A stretch of 24,090 nucleotides of DNA from Liolophura sinensis (taxonomy: Eukaryota; Mollusca; Polyplacophora; Chitonida; Chitonidae), in the NCBI RefSeq assembly GCF_032854445.1, contig NW_027018467.1, positions 1 to 24,090 of the forward strand, in the 5' to 3' direction. Of this stretch, positions 1-11,042 are shown in pieces. The notes under the pieces were generated by a model. That model was not told the origin of the DNA. It saw only the letters and a list, made by a program, of their open reading frames with translations, and searched no databases. The position numbers and the translations under genes are program-made. Every line of letters begins with the position of its first letter. The stretch's first letter is position 1.

Positions 1-610
1 ACTGTTCCAGTGCTGCTGGAAAGAGGCTAATCCGACGTATTTTGTCACGAGAATCGAATGGTGCAAACCGCGTTGCTCTCCGACCAATACTTTTGGCTGT
101 AGCGACAATTGAATGATCATTGATGTCATAGTCACGTGCCCAGCAACGGCTCTTACTCCATGGAAACCAGGGAAATTTGCAATTTTTCTAAACAGCTGCC
201 GATGCCTGGGCCAATTCCGCATCTTTTAGAACCTTATTTATGTGGGTCAGTGATCAGTTGTACTTTTTACAGCAGACTGATCTTTTAGAACCTTATTTAT
301 GTGGGTCAGTGATCAGTTGTACTTTTTACAGCAGACTGTATCTAGTACCTTGTGTTTTTTATGTACAAATGGTGTGGTTTTTTCTATACGTAGATAAAGA
401 CATTGAGATTGTCTTGGACTTAGAAGTAAGACAATTGCTGGGGTGAGTAAATGAGCTTAGCCCAAAGATTTGACGTCCTCTGGGCTACCGAAGGGCACAT
501 AACTTACAGTCAAAAGTTGAATATAGTAACGACCAGTCGCGATTGTGCATAGTACAGTGTATCCGATTTCAATTAACAAAAACACCAGGCAAAAATGCAA
601 AAGTGGAAAA
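1..610 (+). repeat. Monomer 1, P type, with internal duplication
   Basis: P markers throughout (ttctaaac, ttatttatgtggg, ccttg, caaat, ttagaagt, cctctgg, cttacagtca). It has the rarer gaaagagg start shared with monomers 9, 11, 12 and 14. It is 610 bases long because of a 59-bp tandem duplication; without it the length is 551. Confidence 0.95.
221..338 (+). repeat. 59-bp tandem duplication inside monomer 1
   Basis: Bases 221-279 and 280-338 are the same 59-bp segment, running from atcttttagaacc to cagcagactg. No other of the 44 copies has it. It looks like a single local slippage or short unequal exchange, or a read or assembly error. Confidence 0.93.
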
Positions 611-1157
611 ACTGTTCCAGTGCTGCTGGTAAGAGACTAATCCGACGTATTTTGTGACGAGAAATCGAATGGTGCAAACCGCGTTGCTCTCCGACCAATA
701 CTTTTGGCTGTAGCGACAATTGAATGATCATTGATGTCATAGTCACGTGCCCAGCAACGGCTCTTACTCCATGGAAACCAGGGAAATTTGCAATTTTTTA
801 ACAGCTGCCGATGCCTGGGCCAATTTCCGCATCTTTTAGAACCTTATTGATGTGGGTCAGTGATCAGTTGTACTTTTACAGCAGACTGTATCTAGTACCT
901 TGTGTTTTTTATGTACAAATGGTGTGGTTTTTCTACACGTAGATAAAGACATTGAGATTGTCTTGGACTTAAAAGTAAGACAATTGCTGGGTGAGTTTAA
1001 TGGGTTGAGCCTAAAGATTTGACGTCTTCTGGCTACCGAAGGGCACATAACATATAGTCAAAAGTTGAATATAATAATGACCAGTCGCGATTTACATAGT
1101 ACAGTGTATCCGATTTCAATTAACAAAAAGACCAGGCAAAAATGCAAAAGTGGAAAA
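611..1157 (+). repeat. Monomer 2, Q type
   Basis: Q markers: ttattgatgtggg, ccttg, caaat, ttaaaagt, gggtgagtttaat, catatagtca, ataataatg. 547 bases. Several single-base losses, including one in the normally invariant gattgtacat (here gatttacat). Confidence 0.94.
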
Positions 1158-1708
1158 ACTGTTCCAGTGCTGCTGGTAAGAGGCTAATCCGACGTATTTT
1201 GTGACGAGAAATCGAATGGTGCAAACCGCGTTGCTCTCCGACCAATACTTTTGGCTGTAGCGACAATTGAATGATCATTGATGTCATAGTCCACGTGCCC
1301 AGCAACGGCTCTTACTCCATGGAAACCAGGGAAATTTGCAATTTTTTAAACAGCTGCCGATGCCTGGGCCATTTCCGCATCTTTTAGAACATTATTGATG
1401 TGCGTCAGTGATCAGTTGTACTTTTTACAGCAGACTGTATCTAGTACCTTGTGTTTTTTATGTACAAATGGTGTGGTTTTTCTACACGTAGATAAAGACA
1501 TTGAGATTGTCTTGGACTTAAAAGTAAGACAATTGCTGGGTGAGTTTAATGGGTTTTAGCCCAAAGATTTGACGTCTTCTGGGCTACCGAAGGGCACATA
1601 ACATATAGTCAAAAGTTGAATATAATAATGACCAGTCGCGATTGTACATAGTACAGTGTATCCGATTTCAATAACAAAAAGACCAGGCAAAATGCAAAAG
1701 TGGAAAAA
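1158..1708 (+). repeat. Monomer 3, R/Q mosaic
   Basis: The left part is R (acattattgatgtgcg) and the right part is Q (ccttg, caaat, tttaatggg, catatagtca). The switch lies between 1404 and 1447. This is a recombinant monomer of 551 bases. Confidence 0.93.
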
Positions 1709-2259
1709 ACTGTTCCAGTGCTGCTGGTAAGAGGCTAATCGACGTATTTTTGTGACGAGAAATCGAATGGTTGCAAACCGCGTTGCTCTCCGACCAATAC
1801 TTTTGGCTGTAGCGACAATTGAATGATCATTGATGTCATAGTCACGTGCCCAGCAACGGCTCTTACTCCATGGAAACCAGGGAAATTTGCAATTTTTTAA
1901 ACAGCTGCCGATGCCTGGGCCATTTACGCATCTTTTAGAACATTATTGATGTGCGTCAGTGATCAGTTGTACTTTTTACAGCAGACTGTATCTAGTACCT
2001 TGTGTTTTTTATGTACAAATGGTGTGGTTTTTCTACACGTAGATAAAGACATTGAGATTGTCTTGGACTTAAAAGTAAGACAATTGCTGGGTGAGTTTAA
2101 TGGGTTTAGCCCAAAGATTTGACGTCTTCTGGGCTACCGAAGGGCACATAACGTATAGTTAAAAGTTGAATATAGTAACGACCAGTCGCGATTGTGCATA
2201 GTACAGTGTATCCGATTTCAATTAACAAAAAGACCAGGCAAAAATGCAAAAGTGGAAAA
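1709..2259 (+). repeat. Monomer 4, R/Q' mosaic
   Basis: It has the same R-to-Q switch interval as monomer 3 (1955-1998), but the tail returns to cgtatagtta and agtaacg, the Q' form. The shared switch suggests monomers 3 and 4 descend from one recombinant. Confidence 0.93.
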
Positions 2260-2808
2260 ACTGTTCCAGTGCTGCTAGTAAGAGGCTATCCGACGTATTT
2301 TGTCACGAGAAATCGAATGGTGCAAACCGCGTTGCTCTCCGACCAATACTTTTGGCTGTAGCGACAATTGAATGATCATTGATGTCATAGTCACGTGCCC
2401 AGCAACGGCTCTTACTCCATGGAAACCAGGGAAATTTGCAATTTTTAAACAGCTGCCGATGCCTGGGCCATTTCCGCATCTTTTAGAACCTTATTGATGT
2501 GCGTCAGTGATCAGTTGTACTTTTACAGCAGACTGTATCTAGTACATTGTGTTTTTTATGTACGAAATGGTGTGGTTTTTTCTACACGTAGATAAAGACA
2601 TTGAGATTTGTCTTGGACTTAAAAGTAAGACAATTGCTGGATGAGTTAAATGGGCTAGCCCAAAGATTTGACGTCTTCTGGGCTACCGAAGGGCACATAA
2701 CGTATAGTTAAAAGTTGAATATAGTAACGACCAGTCGCGATTGTACATAGTACAGTGTATCCGATTTCAATTAACAAAAAGACCAGGCAAAAATGCAAAA
2801 GTGGAAAA
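2260..2808 (+). repeat. Monomer 5, R type, gctagta subtype
   Basis: R markers with an aaccttatt left block. It begins gctgctagta (A at 2277), a variant otherwise found only in monomers 19, 24 and 33, each of which also follows a Q' copy. Confidence 0.94.
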
Positions 2809-3356
2809 ACTGTTCCAGTGCTGCTGGTAAGAGACTAATCCGACGTATTTTGTGACGAGAAATCGAATGGTGCAAACGCGTTGCTCTCCGACCAATACTT
2901 TTGGCTGTAGCGACAATTGAATGATCATTGATGTCATAGTCACGTGCCCAGCAACGGCTCTTACTCCATGGAAACCAGGGAAATTTGCAATTTTTTAAAC
3001 AGCTGCCGATGCCTGGGCCATTTCCGCATCTTTTAGAACATTATTGATGTGCGTCAGTGATCAGTTGTACTTTTTACAGCAGACTGTATCTAGTACATTG
3101 TGTTTTTTATGTACGAATGGTGTGTTTTTCTACACGTAGATAAAGACATTGAGATTGTCTTGGACTTAAAAGTAAGACAATTGCTGGATGAGTTAAATGG
3201 GCCTTAGCCCAAAGATTTGACGTCTTCTGGGCTACCGAAGGGCACATAACGTATAGTTAAAAGTTGAATATAGTAACGACCAGTCGCGATTGTACATAGT
3301 ACAGTGTATCGATTTCAATTAACAAAAAGACAAGGCAAAAATGCAAAAGTGGAAAA
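2809..3356 (+). repeat. Monomer 6, R type
   Basis: R markers (aacattattgatgtgcg, cattg, cgaat, ggatgag, cgtatagtta). 548 bases, with single-base losses such as aaacgcg for aaaccgcg and tatcgat for tatccgat. Confidence 0.94.
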
Positions 3357-3904
3357 ACTGTTCAGTGCTGCTGGTAAGAGACTAATCCGACGTATTTTGT
3401 CACGAGAATCGAATGGTGCAAACCGCGTTGCTCTCCGACCAATACTTTTGGCTGTAGCGACAATTGAATGATCATTGATGTCATAGTCCACGTGCCCAGC
3501 AACGGCTCTTACTCCATGGAAACCAGGGAAATTTGCAATTTTCTAAACAGCTGCCGATGCCTGGGCCAATTCCGCATCTTTTAGAACCTTATTGATGTGG
3601 GTCAGTGATCAGTTGTACTTTTTACAGCAGACTGTATCTAGTACCTTGTGTTTTTTATGTACAAATGGTGTGGTTTTTCTACACGTAGATAAAGACATTG
3701 AGATTGTCTTGGACTTAGAAGTAAGACAATTGCTGGGTGAGTTAAATGGGCTTAGCCAAAGATTTGACGTCCTCTGGGCTACCGAAGGGCACATAACTTA
3801 CAGTCAAAAGTTGAATATAGTAACGACCAGTCGCGATTGTGCATAGTACAGTGTATCCGATTTCAATTAACAAAAACACCAGGCAAAAATGCAAAAGTGG
3901 AAAA
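3357..3904 (+). repeat. Monomer 7, P type
   Basis: P markers, with gggtgagttaaatggg (not gagc) and aaaaacacc. A one-base loss in the normal gcttagcccaaag word shifts a small open frame and makes it look longer (3592-3846) than in its sister copies. Confidence 0.94.
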
Positions 3905-4452
3905 ACTGTTCCAGTGCTGCTGGTAAGAGACTAATCCGACGTATTTTGTGACGAGAAATCGAATGGTGCAAGTCGCGTTGCTCTCCGACCAATACTTTTG
4001 CTGTAGCGACAATTGAATGATCATTGATGTCATAGTCACGTGCCCAACAACGGCTCTTACTCCATGGAAACCAGGGAAATTTGCAATTTTTTAAACAGCT
4101 GCCGATGCCTGGGCCATTTCCGCATCTTTTAGAACCTTATTGATGTGCGTCAGTGATCAGTTGTACTTTTTACAGCAGACTGTATCTAGTACATTGTGTT
4201 TTTTATGTACGAATGGTGTGGTTTTTCTACACGTAGATAAAGACATTGAGATTGTCTTGGACTTAAAAGTAAGACAATTGCTGGATGAGTTAAATGGGCT
4301 TAGCCCAAAGATTTGACGTCTTCTGGGCTACCGAAGGGCACATAACGTATAGTTAAAAGTTGAATATAGTAACGACCAGTCGCGATTGTGCATAGTACAG
4401 TGTATCCGATTTCAATTAACAAAAAGACCAGGCAAAAATGCAAAAGTGAAAA
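3905..4452 (+). repeat. Monomer 8, R type
   Basis: R markers with an aaccttatt left block. Private changes are gcaagtcgcg (normally gcaaaccgcg) and cccaacaacgg (normally cccagcaacgg). 548 bases. Confidence 0.94.
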
Positions 4453-4998
4453 ACTGTTCCAGTGCTGCTGGAAAGAGGCTAATCCGACGTATTTTGTGAC
4501 GAGAAATCGAATGGTGCAAACCGCGTTGCTCTCCGACCAATACTTTTGGCTGTAGCGACAATTGAATGATCATTGATGTCATAGTCACGTGCCCAGCAAC
4601 GGCTCTTACTCCATGGAAACCAGGGAAATTTGCAATTTCTAACAGCTGCCGATGCCTGGGCCAATTCGCATCTTTTAGACCTTATTGATGTGGGTCAGTG
4701 ATCAGTTGTACTTTTTACAGCAGACTGTATCTAGTACCTTGTGTTTTTTTATGTACAAATGGTGTGCTTTTTCTACACGTAGATAAAGACATTGAGATTG
4801 TCTTGGACTTAGAAGTAAGACAATTGCTGGGTGAGTTAAATGAGCTTAGCCCAAAGATTTGACGTCCTCTGGGCTACCGAAGAGCACATAACTTACAGTC
4901 AAAAGTTGAATATAGTAACGACCAGTCGCGATTGTGCATAGTACAGTGTATCCGATTTCAATTAACAAAAACACCAGGCAAAAATGCAAAGTGGAAAA
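4453..4998 (+). repeat. Monomer 9, P type, first of 3-mer unit A
   Basis: P markers. It shares three rare variants with monomer 12: gaaagagg, ggtgtgcttt (C at 4767) and gaagagcac (A at 4883). 546 bases. Confidence 0.94.
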
Positions 4999-5543
4999 AC
5001 TGTTCCAGTGCTGCTGGTAAGAGACTAATCCGACGTATTTTGTGACGAGAAATCGAATGGTGCAAACCGCGTTGCTCTCGACCAATACTTTTGCTGTAGC
5101 GACAATTGAATGATCATTGATGTCATAGTCACGTGCCCAGCAACGGCTCTTACTCCATGGAAACCAGGGAAATTTGCAATTTTTTAAACAGCTGCCGATG
5201 CCTGGGCCATTTCCGCATCTTTTAGAACATTATTGATGTGCGTCAGTGATCAGTTGTACTTTTTACAGCAGACTGTATCTAGTACATTGTGTTTTTTATG
5301 TACGAATGGTGTAGTTTTTCTACACGTAGATAAAGACATTGAGATTGTCTTGGACTTAAAAGTAAGACAATTGCTGGATGAGTTAAATGGCTTAGCCCAA
5401 AGATTGACGTCTTCTGGGCTACCGAAGGGCACATAACGTATAGTTAAAAGTTGAATATAGTAACGACCAGTCGCGATTGTGCATAGTACAGTGTATCGAT
5501 TTCATTAACAAAAAGACCAGGCAAAAATGCAAAAGTGGAAAAA
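4999..5543 (+). repeat. Monomer 10, R type, second of 3-mer unit A
   Basis: R markers. It shares gtgtagttttt (A at 5313) only with monomer 13. At 545 bases it is the shortest complete copy, with several homopolymer losses (ctctcgacc, ttttgctgt, agattgacg). Confidence 0.94.
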
Positions 5544-6094
5544 ACCTGTTCCAGTGCTGCTGGAAAGAGGGCTAATCCGACGTATTTTGTCACGAGAAAT
5601 CGAATGGTGCAAACCGCGTTGCTCTCCGACCAATACTTTTGGCTGTAGCGACAATTGAATGATCATTGATGTCATAGTCACGTGCAAGCAACGGCTCTTA
5701 CTCCATGGAAACCAGGGAAATTTGCAATTTTCTAAACAGCTGCCGATGCTGGGCCAATTCCGCATCTTTTAGAACCTTATTTATGTGGGTCAGTGATCAG
5801 TTGTACTTTTTACAGCAGACTGTATCTAGTACCTTGTGTTTTTTATGTACAAATGGTGTGGTTTTTTCTACACGTAGATAAAGACATTGAGATTGTCTTG
5901 GACTTAGAAAGTAAGACAATTGCTGGTGAGTTAAATGAGCTTAGCCCAAAGATTTGACGTCCTCTGGGCTACCGAAGGGCACATAACTTACAGTCAAAAG
6001 TTGAATATAGTAACGACCAGTCGCGATTGTGCATAGTACAATGTATCCGATTTCAATTAACAAAAAGACCAGGCAAAAATGCAAAAGTGGAAAA
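5544..6094 (+). repeat. Monomer 11, P type, third of 3-mer unit A
   Basis: P markers with gaaagaggg and an extra C at its start (aacctgttcc). The word cgtgcaagcaacgg near 5681 parallels cgtgccaagcaacgg in monomer 14. 551 bases. Confidence 0.94.
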
Positions 6095-6641
6095 ACTGTT
6101 CCAGTGCTGCTGGAAAGAGGCTAATCCGACGTATTTTGTGACGAGAAATCGAATGGTGCAAACCGCGTTGCTCTCCGACCAATACTTTTGGCTGTAGCGA
6201 CAATTGAATGATCATTGATGTCATAGTCACGTGCCCAGCAACGGCTCTTACTCCATGGAAACCAGGGAAATTTGCAATTTTCTAAACAGCTGCCGATGCT
6301 GGGCCAATTCCGCATCTTTTAGAACCTTATTTATGTGGGTCAGTGATCAGTTGTACTTTTTACAGCAGACTGTATCTAGTACTTGTGTTTTTTTATGTAC
6401 AAATGGTGTGCTTTTTCTACACGTAGATAAAGACATTGAGATTGTCTTGGACTAGAAGTAAGACAGATTGCTGGGTGAGTTAAATGAGCTTAGCCCAAAG
6501 ATTGACGTCTCTGGGCTACCGAAGAGCACATAACTTACAGTCAAAAGTTGAATATAGTAACGACCAGTCGCGATTGTGCATAGTACAGTGTATCCGATTT
6601 CAATTAACAAAAACACCAGGCAAAAATGCAAAAGTGGAAAA
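6095..6641 (+). repeat. Monomer 12, P type, first of 3-mer unit B
   Basis: Counterpart of monomer 9: gaaagagg, gtgtgcttt (C at 6411), gaagagcac (A at 6524) and aaaaacacc. 547 bases, with small indels at ttggactagaag and agacagattg. Confidence 0.94.
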
Positions 6642-7192
6642 ACTGTTCCAGTGCTGCTGGTAAGAGACTAATCGACGTATTTTGTGACGAGAAATCGAAT
6701 GGTGCAAACCGCGTTGCTCTCCGACCAATACTTTTGGCTGTAGCGACAATTGAATGATCATTGATGTCATAGTCACGTGCCCAGCAACGGCTCTTACTCC
6801 ATGGAAACCAGGGAAATTTGCAATTTTTTAAACAGCTGCCGATGCCTGGGCCATTTCGCATCTTTTAGAACATTATTGATGTGCGTCAGTGATCAGTTGT
6901 ACTTTTTACAGCAGGACTGTATCTAGTACATTGTGTTTTTTTATGTACGAATGGTGTAGTTTTTTCTACACGTAGATAAAGACATTGAGATTGTCTTGGA
7001 CTTAAAAGTAAGACAATTGCTGGATGAGTTAAATGGGCTTAGCCCAAAGATGTGACGTCTTCTGGGCTACCGAAGGGCACATAACGTATAGTTAAAAGTT
7101 GAATATAGTAACGACCAGTCCGCGATTGTGCATAGTACAGTGTATCGATTTCAATTAACAAAAAGACCAGGCAAAAATGCAAAAGTGGAAAA
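6642..7192 (+). repeat. Monomer 13, R type, second of 3-mer unit B
   Basis: Counterpart of monomer 10: R markers plus gtgtagttttt (A at 6958). Private insertions include gcaggactg and gtccgcgatt. 551 bases. Confidence 0.94.
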
Positions 7193-7742
7193 ACTGTTCC
7201 AGTGCTGCTGGAAAGAGGCCTAATCCGACGTATTTTGTCACGAGAAATCGAATGGTGCAAACCGCGTTGCTCTCCGACCAATACTTTTGGCTGTAGCGAC
7301 AATTGAATGATCATTGATGTCATAGTCACGTGCCAAGCAACGGCTCTTACTCCATGGAAACCAGGGAAATTTGCAATTTTCTAAACAGCTGCCGATGCCT
7401 GGGCCAATTCCGCATCTTTTAGAACCTTATTTATGTGGGTCAGTGATCAGTTGTACTTTTTACAGCAGACTGTATCTAGTACCTTTGTGTTTTTTATGTA
7501 CAAATGGTGTGGTTTTTCTACACGTAGATAAAGACATTGAGATTGTCTTGGACTTAGAAGTAGACAATTGCTGGGTGAGTTAAATGAGCTTAGCCCAAAG
7601 ATTTGACGTCCTCTGGGCTACCGAAGGGCACATAACTTACAGTCAAAAGTTGAATATAGTAACGACCAGTCGCGATTGTGCATAGTACAGTGTATCCGAT
7701 TTCAATTAACAAAAACACCAGGCAAAATGCAAAAGTGGAAAA
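7193..7742 (+). repeat. Monomer 14, P type, third of 3-mer unit B
   Basis: Counterpart of monomer 11: gaaagagg start, gtcacgag, and tgccaagcaa at 7331-7340. The net length of 550 hides compensating indels (ggcctaat, acctttgtg, gaagtagac). Confidence 0.94.
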
Positions 7743-8291
7743 ACTGTTCCAGTGCTGCTGGTAAGAGGCTAATCCGACGTATTTTGTCACGAGAAATCGA
7801 ATGGTGCAAACCGCGTTGCTCTCCGACCAATACTTTTGGCTGTAGCGACAATTGAATGATCATTGATGTCATAGTCACGTGCCCAGCAACGGCTCTTACT
7901 CCATGGAAACCAGGGAAATTTGCAATTTTTTAAACAGCTGCCGATGCCTGGGCCAATTCCGCATCTTTAGAACCTTATTGATGTGGGTCAGTGATCAGTT
8001 GTACTTTTTACAGCAGACTGTATCTAGTACCTTGTGTTTTTTATGTACAAATGGTGTGGTTTTTCTACACGTAGATAAAGACATTGAGATTGTCTTGGAC
8101 TTAGAAGTAAGACAATTGCTGGTGAGTTAAATGAGCTTAGCCCCAAAGATTTGACGTCCTCTGGGCTACAGAAGGGCACATAACTTACAGTCAAAAGTTG
8201 AATATAGTAACGACCAGTCGCGATTGTGCATAGTACAGTGTATCCGATTTCAATTAACAAAAACACCAGGCAAAAATGCAAAAGTGGAAAA
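7743..8291 (+). repeat. Monomer 15, P type
   Basis: P markers, but with ttttttaaac instead of ttctaaac, so the left part resembles Q or R. Private changes are ggctacagaagg, catctttagaac and agccccaaag. 549 bases. Confidence 0.94.
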
Positions 8292-8841
8292 ACTGTTCCA
8301 GTGCTGCTGGTAAGAGGCTAATCCGACGTATTTTGTGACGAGAAATCGAATGGTGCAAACCGCGTTGCTCTCCGACCAATACTTTTGGCTGTAGCGACAA
8401 TTGAATGATCATTGATGTCATAGTCACCGTGCCAGCAACGGCTCTTACTCCATGGAAACCAGGGAAATTTGCAATTTTTTAAACAGCTGCCGATGCCTGG
8501 GCCAATTCCGCATCTTTTAGAACCTTATTGATGTGGGTCAGTGATCAGTTGTACTTTTTACAGCAGACTGTATCTAGTACCTTGTGTTTTTTACGTACAA
8601 ATGGTGTGGTTTTTCTACACGTATATAAAGACATTGAGATTGTCTTGGACTTAAAAGTAAGACAATTGCTGGGTGAGTTTAATGGGTTTAGCCCAAAGAT
8701 TTGACGTCTTCTCGGCTACCGAAGGGCACATAACATATAGTCAAAAGTTGAATATAATAATGACCAGTCGCGATTGTACATAGTACAGTGTATCCGATTT
8801 CAATTAACAAAAAGACCAGGCAAAAATGCAAAAGTGGAAAA
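8292..8841 (+). repeat. Monomer 16, Q type
   Basis: Q markers including ataataatg and gtacat. Private changes are tcaccgtgcc (breaks the CACGTG site), ttacgtac, gtatataaag and cttctcggc. Confidence 0.95.
8622..8630 (+). promoter_or_regulatory. TATA-like word private to monomer 16
   Basis: A single G-to-T change turns the usual gtagataaag into gtatataaag, giving tatataaag. It is seen in one copy only, has no gene downstream, and is most simply a chance mutation; the match to a TATA box is by wording alone. Confidence 0.12.
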
Positions 8842-9391
8842 ACTGTTCCAGTGCTGCTGGTAAGAGGCTAATCCGACGTATTTTGTGACGAGAAATCGAA
8901 TGGTGCAAACCGCGTTGCTCTCCGACCAATACTTTTGGCTGTAGCGACAATTGAATGATCATTGATGTCATAGTCACGTGCCCAGCAACGGCTCTTACTC
9001 CATGGAAACCAGGGAAATTTGCAATTTTTTAAACAGCTGCCGATGCCTGGGCCATTTCCGCATCTTTTAGAACATTATTGATGTGCGTCAGTGATCAGTT
9101 GTACTTTTTACAGCAGACTGTATCTAGTACATTGTGTTTTTTATGTACGAATGGTGTGGTTTTTCTACACGTAGATAAAGACATTGAGATTGTCTTGGAC
9201 TTAAAAGTAAGACAATTGCTGGATGAGTTAAATGGGCTTAGCCCAAAGATTTGACGTCTTCTGGGCTACCGAAGGGCACATAACGTATAGTTAAAAGTTG
9301 AATATAGTAACGACCAGTCGCGATTGTGCATAGTACAGTGTATCCGATTTCAATTAACAAAAAGACCAGGCAAAAATGCAAAAGTGGAAAA
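8842..9391 (+). repeat. Monomer 17, R type
   Basis: R markers with aacattatt, gtgacgag, gtgcat and aaaaagacc; matches monomers 20 and 25 by eye. Exactly 550 bases. It is the first copy of the indel-poor central region. Confidence 0.96.
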
Positions 9392-9941
9392 ACTGTTCCA
9401 GTGCTGCTGGTAAGAGGCTAATCCGACGTATTTTGTCACGAGAAATCGAATGGTGCAAACCGCGTTGCTCTCCGACCAATACTTTTGGCTGTAGCGACAA
9501 TTGAATGATCATTGATGTCATAGTCACGTGCCCAGCAACGGCTCTTACTCCATGGAAACCAGGGAAATTTGCAATTTTCTAAACAGCTGCCGATGCCTGG
9601 GCCAATTCCGCATCTTTCAGAACCTTATTGATGTGGGTCAGTGATCAGTTGTACTTTTTACAGCAGACTGTATCTAGTACCTTGTGTTTTTTATGTACAA
9701 ATGGTGTGGTTTTTCTACACGTAGATAAAGACATTGAGATTGTCTTGGACTTAAAAGTAAGACAATTGCTGGGTGAGTTTAATGGGTTTAGCCCAAAGAT
9801 TTGACGTCTTCTGGGCTACCGAAGGGCACATAACGTATAGTTAAAAGCTGAATATAGTAACGACCAGTCGCGATTGTGCATAGTACAGTGTATCCGATTT
9901 CAATTAACAAAAAGACCAGGCAAAAATGCAAAAGTGGAAAA
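9392..9941 (+). repeat. Monomer 18, Q' type
   Basis: Q left and centre (ccttg, caaat, tttaatggg) with an R-type tail (cgtatagtta) and the rare ttaaaagctg shared only with monomer 23. Private change catctttcag (C at 9618). 550 bases. Confidence 0.96.
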
Positions 9942-10492
9942 ACTGTTCCAGTGCTGCTAGTAAGAGGCTAATCCGACGTATTTTGTCACGAGAAATCGAA
10001 TGGTGCAAACCGCGTTGCTCTCCGACCAATACTTTTGGCTGTAGCGACAATTGAATGATCATTGATGTCATAGTCACGTGCCCAGCAACGGCTCTTACTC
10101 CATGGAAACCAGGGAAATTTGCAATTTTTTAAACAGCTGCCGATGCCTGGGCCATTTCCGCATCTTTTAGAACCTTATTGATGTGCGTCAGTGATCAGTT
10201 GTACTTTTTACAGCAGACTGTATCTAGTACATTGTGTTTTTTATGTACGAATGGTGTGGTTTTTCTACACGTAGATAAAGACATTGAGATTGTCTTGGAC
10301 TTAAAAGTAAGACAATTGCTGGATGAGTTAAATGGGCTTAGCCCAAAGATTTGACGTCTTCTGGGCTACCGAAGGGCACATAACGTATAGTTAAAAGTTG
10401 AATATAGTAACGACCAGTCGCGATTGTACATAGTACAGTGTATCCGATTTCAATTAACAAAAAGACCAGGCAAAAATGCAAAAGTGGAAAAA
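9942..10492 (+). repeat. Monomer 19, R type, gctagta subtype
   Basis: R markers with aaccttatt, gctagtaagagg (A at 9959), gtcacgag and gtacat. By eye identical to monomer 24 except for one extra A at the very end. 551 bases. Confidence 0.96.
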
Positions 10493-11042
10493 ACTGTTCC
10501 AGTGCTGCTGGTAAGAGGCTAATCCGACGTATTTTGTGACGAGAAATCGAATGGTGCAAACCGCGTTGCTCTCCGACCAATACTTTTGGCTGTAGCGACA
10601 ATTGAATGATCATTGATGTCATAGTCACGTGCCCAGCAACGGCTCTTACTCCATGGAAACCAGGGAAATTTGCAATTTTTTAAACAGCTGCCGATGCCTG
10701 GGCCATTTCCGCATCTTTTAGAACATTATTGATGTGCGTCAGTGATCAGTTGTACTTTTTACAGCAGACTGTATCTAGTACATTGTGTTTTTTATGTACG
10801 AATGGTGTGGTTTTTCTACACGTAGATAAAGACATTGAGATTGTCTTGGACTTAAAAGTAAGACAATTGCTGGATGAGTTAAATGGGCTTAGCCCAAAGA
10901 TTTGACGTCTTCTGGGCTACCGAAGGGCACATAACGTATAGTTAAAAGTTGAATATAGTAACGACCAGTCGCGATTGTGCATAGTACAGTGTATCCGATT
11001 TCAATTAACAAAAAGACCAGGCAAAAATGCAAAAGTGGAAAA
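10493..11042 (+). repeat. Monomer 20, R type
   Basis: R markers with aacattatt, gtgacgag and gtgcat. No difference from monomer 25 was found by eye. 550 bases. Confidence 0.96.

Larger units (their letters stand above)
4453..6094 (+). repeat. Three-monomer higher-order repeat, unit A (P-R-P)
   Basis: Monomers 9-11 match monomers 12-14 position by position through private variants: gtgtgcttt and gaagagcac in the first member, gtgtagttttt in the second, and gcaagcaacgg or ccaagcaacgg (normally cccagcaacgg) in the third. The offset is 1,642-1,649 bases. Confidence 0.85.
6095..7742 (+). repeat. Three-monomer higher-order repeat, unit B (P-R-P)
   Basis: Second occurrence of the block at 4453-6094. 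Each of its three members carries the rare variants of the corresponding member of unit A, which indicates duplication of a three-monomer block rather than independent mutation. Confidence 0.85.

Noticed and set aside
3592-3846. A longer + strand frame of 84 codons in monomer 7
   Set aside because: It is extended only because a one-base loss in the gcttagcccaaag word changes frame; sister copies stop earlier. It lies in the indel-rich, possibly less accurate part of the window.
8622-8630. TATA-box-driven promoter in monomer 16
   Set aside because: A one-base private change in a single copy, with no downstream gene; listed only as a low-confidence site.
8961-9090. Internal subrepeat within the monomer (attgatgtcatagtca versus attgatgtgcgtcagt)
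   Set aside because: Only about eight contiguous bases plus GTCA are shared between the two places, 116 bases apart; this is within chance and does not establish an ancestral shorter unit.
10338-10628. Open frames up to 96 codons on the - strand (MTMTSMIIQLSLQP...)
   Set aside because: Same segment of every monomer, overlapping the + strand frames, with no conserved start across copies, no recognised domain and no flanking gene signals.
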